A stretch of 64,000 nt of DNA, taken from assembly GCA_037962975.1 (NCBI GenBank), contig CM075669.1, positions 105,478,501 through 105,542,500 of the forward strand, written 5' to 3'. The notes under the pieces were generated by a model. It saw only the letters and a program-made list of their open reading frames with translations, had not been told where the DNA came from and did not search any database. Below are positions 56,901 to 64,000 of this stretch, in pieces. The position numbers and the translations under genes were made by a program. Source of the DNA: Clitoria ternatea (taxonomy: Eukaryota; Streptophyta; Magnoliopsida; Fabales; Fabaceae). The number at the start of each line of letters is the position of its first letter. Position 1 is the stretch's first letter.

Positions 56901-58598
56901 TTTAGGTATTTTTCTCTTTTGATTTTTTGTCATTTCCTTAGTAGATTCATATTTCTTCCTTGGATTTTGTTAGGTTTTGTTTTGTTTCCAAGTGTAGAAT
57001 GGTTTATTTGTTGATTTTGCATTCATTGAGCCTGTTTATATTTTGTTCATATGATTTCGATTTATGATTGTTTAGGCCTCTCTATTAATCCCTCTTTTTA
57101 AGTTTCAAATACATTAATGTGTTTTTTAACATTGGTGAATCTTAATGTATATAAACTTCTCTGTTGGATCTTAATGTATATATGTTTTTCACTACTCGAA
57201 TATATTTAATTTTGTAGAATACATTTCGTAGGCTTATTATTATATGTCTTCTTGTTGCTATAGCTAGCATTATGAATCTTTCCTTGATTGGAATTAATCT
57301 AGTGTTATTGTGGTCTTGTTTCACTAGAACTATTTACAAATCCATAATTCCTGGATGCTGTTAATATCGGAACTCCATTCTCCATTCTTTGATGCTAATT
57401 TAGACAGAATAATACTGTTGTTCTTGTATTTCTAATGCCTTTTAATAGGCACCTTGCATGCTTGGATGCTTTGGATGCATGTGTGTTGTCATTGGTTTTC
57501 AAGAAGTTGAATTAGTATGAAATACATAGGAGTAAGATCAATTCTTGTCGGGCCCATTTTTTCAAATTAATTTTTTTATGTAGATATTTTTTCTTTTTTC
57601 TATTTCTTTATCATTGGGTTACTTTTAAATTATTAAAAAATAATTATGTAATTTAATTAAGGTATTGTTTCTTTGGAACAGGAGAATATAAGTCCTTTCC
57701 TATTCGTAACTAACTCCCGAACCTAGAGCTATAAAGGATTTTTTTCTAATATTTTATCCTTTTAAAATAAACATAAAATCTTGGTGCTTTTTTATAAATT
57801 ATTTTTGAAAAACCATGCTTGTGGAATCGTTATCCATGTTGCGACATAATGAAACTATTGGATGAGATAAGATCATTCAATATAATTTATCTATAACCAC
57901 AGAGATGTTTGTGAGTGAACCTCACTATTTAGTCAATTTTAATATTCTCTCTTCTCTAATGTGTTTCGCATTTAACCAATGTGAGTGAGATTCATTCTTT
58001 GATTTTAAATTTTTAATCCATTTTAATGTAAACAAGTAATCATGAATCCATATCTTAATTTAAAAAATTAATATGATGGCACTTTAAATCTTCAACAGAA
58101 TATTATATATTTAAATACTTATATGTTGTTAAAATCTTTTTTCTAAATATAAAAATCTTTTTTAAAAAGGTAACAACATTAATTAGTTTTTAAGTAAAAT
58201 ATCCTTGTTAGTCATTAATAAAATAAATAGTAATTAGGTAGAAATAGAATAGTAAGATTTGTTAGTCCCAATAAATATAAGAGATAAACTTTTAAAAAAC
58301 TAATACAATTAATAGATAAATTAAATAACATTAAGTATATTAACTATTTAAAAAAAGAAATAATTAGTTAAGATGTTATTATATTAAGAGATAAAGGTAG
58401 TATATAATTTTTGAGAACTGAAAGGTATTATCTGATCAACAACTAAAAAATAATTCCTTTAAGATATAATGATCACCGAAACGAGTTTTAACCCTTTCAA
58501 CAAAATCTGTTTTATGTACATGTATGATTCAAACACTTGATAACATGTTTAAATGATTTAACTATCTTTCAAATATGTTCAACTTTGTTATTGATGTT
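56901..58598. other. AT-rich spacer, no gene seen
   Basis: Intron-like T-rich sequence to about 57550, then AT-rich non-coding. No conserved protein motif, repeat boundary or RNA gene recognised. Confidence 0.5.
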
Positions 58599-61466
58599 AT
58601 GTAACACTCTCGGTTAACTAGGACAAATCCCTTCCACTAGATTATCATACTTAACTAAGAGGTTATAAGTTGTTAAAAAGTATGGAGGTTTTTTTTGTAC
58701 ATAAAATAATGGTGGATCAAGAACTTCAAGAAAATACTCTATACATTACATGGTCTCATCAATAACTTACATACTCTGAATGACAGGGGCACGTAGGCTC
58801 CCATAAAACACAAAAGAATGCAACCCGACTAAGAACATTACCCTATTTCTACTGTCCACTTCGCCACTAATCTTTCTTCTTCTTCTTCTCAAGTTCTGTT
58901 TTTGTTTGGTAGTCGACTTCCACATGGTTCGTCTTTGGAGCATCTGAAATTTCTTTCTTGATAATTGGCAGTCTTTCACTCAATGGTACATTATTGGGTT
59001 GTTGTCTCGCAGGTCCAATAACCATGCTAAAGGAAAAATCCGTAAAGGTAAGATACTATCCCTACTTGTTCCTCACACAATGAGAGGTCTGTCATTTTGA
59101 CGTCTCCCCAGACCATATCACCAACATGCCACACAGGGGGCTAGGGAATTATTTACCCCACATTTACAACATCCTAAGAATTACTCAATATCTAGCATTC
59201 CACAATCACAAGTCACTTTCTTAGGATTCAATATTACTTAATAGCCACTTCCTAGATCACTTCCATTTTTGCTTATATTTACTGGGTTTATGTATCAACA
59301 TTTTCACATGCATCATAAAACCATACCTCAACCATGTTTGACATATTTATGCATCATATGACTCTAATCTATCATTAAATCATCACATAATTCATAGATG
59401 ACACTATTACTTTATAAGCATAATCATCACATATTCCATAGTCACAGCTATTGCATAACCCACAACATTAGTAATTCCAATCACAACCCTAGCGTACACT
59501 ATCATACTCAATATCAGATATAAATCCCAGCCAGACAAAGAACCATCATGTTTTCTACAACTATTGTACAAGCATATGCATCATGGAATTCAAACACGAA
59601 CACCATAGTATATACTAAACAAGTCTCAGTCACACATACAAGCATCGCATAATTCATAGTCACAAAACTAAATGAGACTGTGATATATTATGGATATTAG
59701 ACAGATTCTAGTCACAAGTACAAACATCACCCAGATTCATGATTATGGTCATAGTTTATTTTTTTCATATAATACTAAACAAGGTAACTTTTAACCAGAT
59801 ATAATACTATTATACTTTCTACAACTACCATATCACAATATAAACATTCCTAGATTCCACATATAAACATCGTAATACATGCTAAATAGTGTCCAGGAAT
59901 AATCATAAGCATCACACAGTTCATAGTTATGGTACCAAGCAATATCACATATATATCACACAAATCCAGCCACATACACAACTATCACTTAATCCTCAAT
60001 TACCATTCTTAACAGAACATAATCGCATGACACTATACAATATCATAATTCATAGGCACCACAATCAAATATGGTTAGTCAAATAGATGTCATGCATGAG
60101 TTAGGTGTTTTATGATTATCTTTTTCAATTATGTCTCGTGATGTAAATAGGGCCTATCAATCTCATAATCATAAATATCATCTCCACAACACGTCTAGTG
60201 GGAGGAATACATGTCGTGCTATCTGCCAGAGTGGTCGGAGCTTGTCTAGTTCTCGCAACCATTTGGGTACATAACATGCATGTCCAAAATAATATGGATC
60301 CAACCCCACGCTTATTGTGGTAAACTTTTGGTCATAATTGACTCTACACGGCCTCAGATACCTTCATCCTAGTTGAGGTAACCTAGGCTTGCCATAGACT
60401 ATCTGGCATCGGGTGATACACCGAAACATTGGACGCTTGACCCGGAGATACCCCCAAGGTCTCCTTATTGAAACCGGAATGAACGTGTTCTCTAGTGTAC
60501 CCCTCACTGTATGCTCATGGCCATGACCCAAGCCACAATATCAAATCAAATGCAATGATGCATGAATACATTTTACTTTCATCGCTTATCTTTCATTCAC
60601 AGTCACCAAGTAGGATCCCTATATAGATAGGCCATTGTCCTTAATCCGAAGAGCTAATGCTCATCTCTATAATTCAAAATTCATAATATAATCCTTATAA
60701 CTTTTCATAGTATTGAAATTACACGAATACATATATATCACAAAATAATAACGTATATATATATATTATATTAAAACAATACCTTTTTTCTTAAGACCCA
60801 TTATACGAAAATACTAATTCTTGAATAAAGTCTTATATAGAAATAGTATAGACTCCGCTCTGTGATATCAGCCAATAACGGAGCCTCGTCTCAACAAATC
60901 CTAAAATCATATAGTTTACTTTCTCAAAATACATAAAATTTCCTATCTCAAAAACATTAATGCATTGTATGCCATAATTAAGGACAATGTCATCTAGCAC
61001 TCATTCAATCATTCTCATCCAACTGAGTAGTTCTCACATCAAAGGGGTAATACATCATATCTTAACATCTCGTACCCAGATTAATTCACATCACACAATC
61101 ACGTTCAGCATCTCAACCGACCTAGTCAAATTTTCCTTCACGAATCCGACCAGGACTTCTATCTTTTTCTCAAATCACATTATTATTAGAATCTCTTATT
61201 TTCACAACATCAGTTAGCCATAACAATAGGCATCATGCACATGCATACACATCATAAGTTCATGATTTCACAATATATTAACCAAGAGAATCAACAATCA
61301 TACAAATACATATACAATCAAGTCCTTTAAGGACTTACCACACACATCACACCATCACATTACATATTGATATCATGATTCTTTTGCACTCAATCAATTA
61401 CAACAACATCCATATTCATATATTACATTTATGTTCACATTACAGACCAATCATTTTACATACATA
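58599..61466. repeat. Probable old dispersed repeat (LTR-like), starts TGTAACACTC
   Basis: Begins TGTAACACTCTCGG, similar to the LTR-like start at 2625. It has CATCACAT/ATTCATAG-type wordiness on plus and a CATTGGACGCTTGA phrase near 60433 that echoes the left-hand hairpin words without pairing arms. It is followed by element G at 61467. No coding domain. The identity is tentative. Confidence 0.3.
58868..59025 (-). other. Possible terminal exon, lysine-rich end
   Basis: On the minus strand a pyrimidine-rich TTTCCTTTAG precedes an open stretch reading MVIGPARQQPNNVPLSERLP, then IIKKEISDAPKTNHVEVD and a TELEKKKKKD end at a TAG. It looks protein-like and has a plausible splice acceptor, but no upstream exon is found and I do not recognise it. 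It may equally be chance within a repeat. Confidence 0.2.
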
Positions 61467-61569
61467 TGTGTTTGAATATGACTACAGGTTCAAGGATTTT
61501 GATAATGACAAAAGACTCTTGAAGAAATTCTTGTAAAAACAAAGACTTAGAATCAGACCTAGAAAAACT

Positions 61570-61975
61570 ACGTAGCTAATCGATTAGGGAGTATAAGCTA
61601 ATCGATTAGATAGCTTCAGTTTCATATACAATCGATTACAAGACAACAGGCAATCGATTACAGAGCTTCTAACTTGCACCTAATCGATTACACCAACATG
61701 CTAATCGATTACCAATATCAAAAATTGAATTAAATACATCAGGAATACATGCTAATCGATTACAGGACTTCATCTTTCCATAATCGATTACAAAGCCTCT
61801 GTTTCAGGTCCAAAACGTTTCATCTTTCCACTAATCGATTAGGACGATTCTGTTTCTTCACTAATCGATTATTCAACTTCCCTAATCGATTACCCAGTGT
61901 ATGAAACGATTCAAATTCCCCAGAAATAGTGAGCTAATTAATTACCTATGCCTTGTAATCGATTAGCATCGGTTC
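61570..61975. repeat. TAATCGATTA field of element G (LTR-to-internal hybrid)
   Basis: About seventeen decamers. Flanking words up to about 61760 match the LTR field of element E (for example CACCAACA, AAATACATCAGG). Words after about 61800 match the internal field of element A (AACGTTTCATCTT, GATTAGCATCG). Confidence 0.75.
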
Positions 61976-62065
61976 TGCAACAGTCAAACGTGGGTTCCCG
62001 AGGTCTGCTCGACTTCCTCCCTCATTAAGCTCACTTCACTCCTTTCTAAACCTACTTTTTTTTCC

Positions 62066-62073
62066 TATATAAA
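62066..62073 (+). promoter_or_regulatory. Internal TATA box before the G ORF
   Basis: TATATAAA 117 bases upstream of the ORF start, downstream of the decamer field, followed by a CT-rich leader. Same layout as at 33966-33973 in element A. Confidence 0.55.
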
Positions 62074-62189
62074 CCCACCTACTCACCCTCTTATCTCACA
62101 CTACCTTCTTCTCCTTCAACTCTCTCAAAAGTTCTCAAGAACTCTCTCATTCTCCTCTCATTTTCTTTGCCTCTCTTCTCTCCTTTACC

Positions 62190-63296
62190 ATGTCTTCCTC
62201 CCGCACCGTCAAAAGAGCAAGGTCCTCCATGGCCCAAGCTAACAACCCCCTAAACTTCTCTAGGTTCTTCTCTTCTCCTAGAGACCTCCAAAATTTTGTC
62301 AAAAATTTTTCTGAGAAGGCCATAATCTCTCCCCACTTCATCAATGAGGAAATCTTCAACCACCCAAGCTTCACCTTCACCCAAATCCTCCACCACTATG
62401 AGCTTTTGCCTTTTCTCACCCTTAAGGAAGAGTTGTACTATCCTGAGCTTATTCGAGTCTTCTATTGCAACCTAAGGTTGGTTAATGGGTTGCTTGAGTC
62501 CAAGGTCAAGAATGTGACCATAAAACTCACAGATGCTCAATTGTCACATATTTCCCTTCTTCCACTAAATGATTTTGAGTTTGCTGGAGAAGAACCCGAG
62601 GATGAATGGGCATTCAATCCCATTACCGCACGTCAATCGCTATGGAAAGCTAACCGCCCAAGGAGCAACCACAAATTGGTAGGTCACCTTACCATGAACA
62701 ACCGTCTTCTTCACTTTTTCCTAGTGAAAATTTTATTTCCTCGCGATGGGAATTATACGTTGGTAGAAGAGGATGATGTTCTCCTAATGTGGGCAATTCA
62801 CAACCACAAGGAGATTAACTGGGTTCAAATGCTCAAGCTTCACATGCGCCAAGCCAAAAACCAACAAAAGCTCCCCTATGCCATCTTGCTTACCAAACTT
62901 TTCAAAGATGTAGGAGTTGATTTGGCTGGTGAGTTATCTGAGAAAGTGCCTCCCAAGGCCTGCATTGGCACTCATCACCTCACCAAAATAGGCATCGTTT
63001 TTCTAAACGGAGCATGGTATTCAAGGATGGAAGGCTATCATGCCAACATTCCCTTTGAAGCTCCTGTTGCTGATGAGCCAGTCCCTCCTCCTCTTGAACC
63101 ACAAGCTTCACCGGAAGCCCCCGCTAATCCATTCGTATCTCTCTACACTCACCTTGACCGCCGCTTCGACCACATTGAGAACTCTCTTCAAGAGTTTTCC
63201 ATGACCGAGCAGCAGCATTATGAGATGATGCAACAGCGCTGTGATGATCTGTCTAACCAAATTTCCGAGCTTAGATTTTTCAATCCGGATAACTAG
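62190..63296 (+). CDS. Intact Sirevirus post-pol ORF (368 codons, function unknown)
   Basis: Starts MSSSRTVKRARSSMAQANNP, a Ser-rich basic N-terminus with a KRAR patch that could act as a nuclear signal. The globular part (about residues 25-280) has LNFSRFFSSPRDLQNFVKNF, ELIRVFYCNLRLVNGLLESK, ITARQSLWKANRPRSNHKLV, VEEDDVLLMWAIHNHKEINW, LPYAILLTKLFKDVGVDLAG and CIGTHHLTKIG. A Pro-rich linker (about 280-310) and a C-terminal helical, coiled-coil-like tail (HLDRRFDHIENSLQEF onwards) follow. There is no signal peptide or membrane helix, so the 'envelope-like' label sometimes given to this position is not supported. The start is set by the upstream TATA and CT-rich leader and by conservation with the element A copy. 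It belongs by recognition to the 'putative plant transposon protein' group. It is fully open while its gag-pol is gone. Confidence 0.8.
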   Translation: MSSSRTVKRARSSMAQANNPLNFSRFFSSPRDLQNFVKNFSEKAIISPHFINEEIFNHPSFTFTQILHHYELLPFLTLKEELYYPELIRVFYCNLRLVNGLLESKVKNVTIKLTDAQLSHISLLPLNDFEFAGEEPEDEWAFNPITARQSLWKANRPRSNHKLVGHLTMNNRLLHFFLVKILFPRDGNYTLVEEDDVLLMWAIHNHKEINWVQMLKLHMRQAKNQQKLPYAILLTKLFKDVGVDLAGELSEKVPPKACIGTHHLTKIGIVFLNGAWYSRMEGYHANIPFEAPVADEPVPPPLEPQASPEAPANPFVSLYTHLDRRFDHIENSLQEFSMTEQQHYEMMQQRCDDLSNQISELRFFNPDN

Positions 63297-63800
63297 ATCC
63301 ATTTTTCATGTTTGATTAATGTGCTTTCTGCTTTTATTTAATTCTGCATAAGTTTTAATATTTCCTTTGATGTACTTCCCTTCGTTTGAATTGAATAAAA
63401 ATTTGTCTTTCATTATATGCCTTATTTGCTTTATTATTTTTGATAATTCCAAAGGGGGAGAAGAAATATTTGTTCATATAATTGTTCATCTGTTTTGACT
63501 GCTAAAAATAGTTATGCTAAATGATTAATTATCTCTAAGCGGTTAAATTTTTTTTAAGTGGTTAATAGATTCCTAAAGATAAGGGGAGATTTATTTGCTT
63601 AAGAGATAAAAGAGATAATGTTTAAATGCAAAATATGATAACATTTTAGAGATAATATGCACATTCTGAAAATCTAGTTAAGAGATAAGAGATCATGCAG
63701 AATTTAAATGTTTTTGCAGAGATAAAATTAGAGATAATCTTGTTTAAACTAACAACCCTCAAGAGATGAACATGGTTGTCATCATCAAAAAGGGGGAGAA
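63297..63800 (+). other. Element G 3' region with multiplied polypurine tracts
   Basis: Purine tracts CAAAGGGGGAGAAG (about 63450), AAGGGGAGA (about 63581) and AAAAAGGGGGAGAA (63787-63800, abutting the LTR). They mirror the three tracts of element A and follow the Sirevirus pattern. Confidence 0.75.
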
Positions 63801-64000
63801 TGTGTTTGAATATGACTACAGGTTCAAGGATTTTGATAATGACAAAGGACTCTTGAAGAAATTCTTGCAAAAACAAAGACTTAGAATCAGACCCAGAAAA
63901 ACTATGTAGCTAATCGATTAGGGAGTATAAGCTAATCAATTAGATAGCTTCTGTTTCACATACAATCGATTACAAGACAACAGGAAATCGATTACAGAGC
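63801..64000 (+). repeat. Element G 3' LTR, cut by window end
   Basis: Begins TGTGTTTGAATATGACTACAGG and follows 61467 onward with few differences, including the first decamers. Cut off after 200 bp. Confidence 0.88.

Larger units (their letters stand above)
61467..64000 (+). mobile_element. Element G: Sirevirus derivative without gag-pol, runs off the window
   Basis: An LTR head (TGTGTTTGAATATGACTACAGG at 61467) is joined through TAATCGATTA repeats directly to the region upstream of the post-pol ORF. The ORF, three polypurine tracts and the 3' LTR start (63801) follow. The two LTR heads are nearly identical. The LTR tail, primer site, gag and pol are absent. The right end lies outside the window. 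Confidence 0.8.

Noticed and set aside
62190..63296. True retroviral envelope protein
   Set aside because: No signal peptide, membrane helix or Cys-rich ectodomain in the translation. Only the position after pol resembles env.

Overview
This window is plant nuclear DNA made almost entirely of LTR retrotransposons, with no intact host gene that I can recognise. The best guess is a legume (Phaseoleae-like). That is an inference from SIRE1/Maximus-type Sireviruses carrying an extra ORF after pol, together with Athila-like and Tat-like Ty3/gypsy elements and long AT-rich spacers. No rRNA, tRNA, CRISPR array or bacterial-type operon was seen.

Left part (1-14254). After an AT-rich spacer (1-2624) comes a TGTAACATCC-starting, LTR-like repeat (2625-5204). 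It carries many CCGAGTG heptamers and a tight cluster of mini-hairpins that all share a TTGGA loop (4210-4587). At 5205 it abuts a truncated Athila-like Ty3/gypsy element on the minus strand: a 3.1 kb 3' LTR (5205-8318), a non-coding 3' region, an open integrase (9622-10770) and an RNase H fragment (to 11393). This is fused head to head with a plus-strand gag fragment (11394-11777). A second CCGAGTG field (11981-12757) and a 736-bp non-autonomous DNA transposon with a 10-bp target duplication (13238-13973) follow.

Central stack (14255-56636). A decayed Tat-like Ty3/gypsy element (D, plus strand) is split inside its reverse transcriptase by a Sirevirus Ty1/copia element (A, minus strand, 16900-47490, duplication GATGT). 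A is itself split twice. An Athila-like Ty3/gypsy element (C, minus, 19406-33207, duplication TGGAG) sits in its post-pol ORF, and a second Ty1/copia element (B, minus, 39006-46498, duplication GGCTC) sits in its 5' LTR. C is in turn split in gag by a Sirevirus solo LTR (E, plus, 29309-30764, duplication TCTTC). All four duplications can be read directly, giving the insertion order D, then A, then B and C, then E. The 3' half of D holds a long tandem array, antisense ORFs with a duplicated module, and a 35-bp tandem array.

Right part (56637-64000). A pyrimidine-rich tract, an AT-rich spacer and a probable old repeat (58599-61466) lead to another Sirevirus derivative (G, plus strand). G has lost gag and pol and keeps an LTR head, an internal TATA region, an intact 368-codon post-pol ORF (62190-63296), its polypurine tracts and the start of the 3' LTR.

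Recurring theme: at least three unrelated families carry their own dense field of a short motif just upstream of a TATA box. These are TAATCGATTA in Sireviruses, GACGCTACGCGTCAG in element C and CCGAGTG in the truncated Athila-like LTR. In the Sireviruses the same decamer field also lies before the internal post-pol ORF, which suggests a second promoter.
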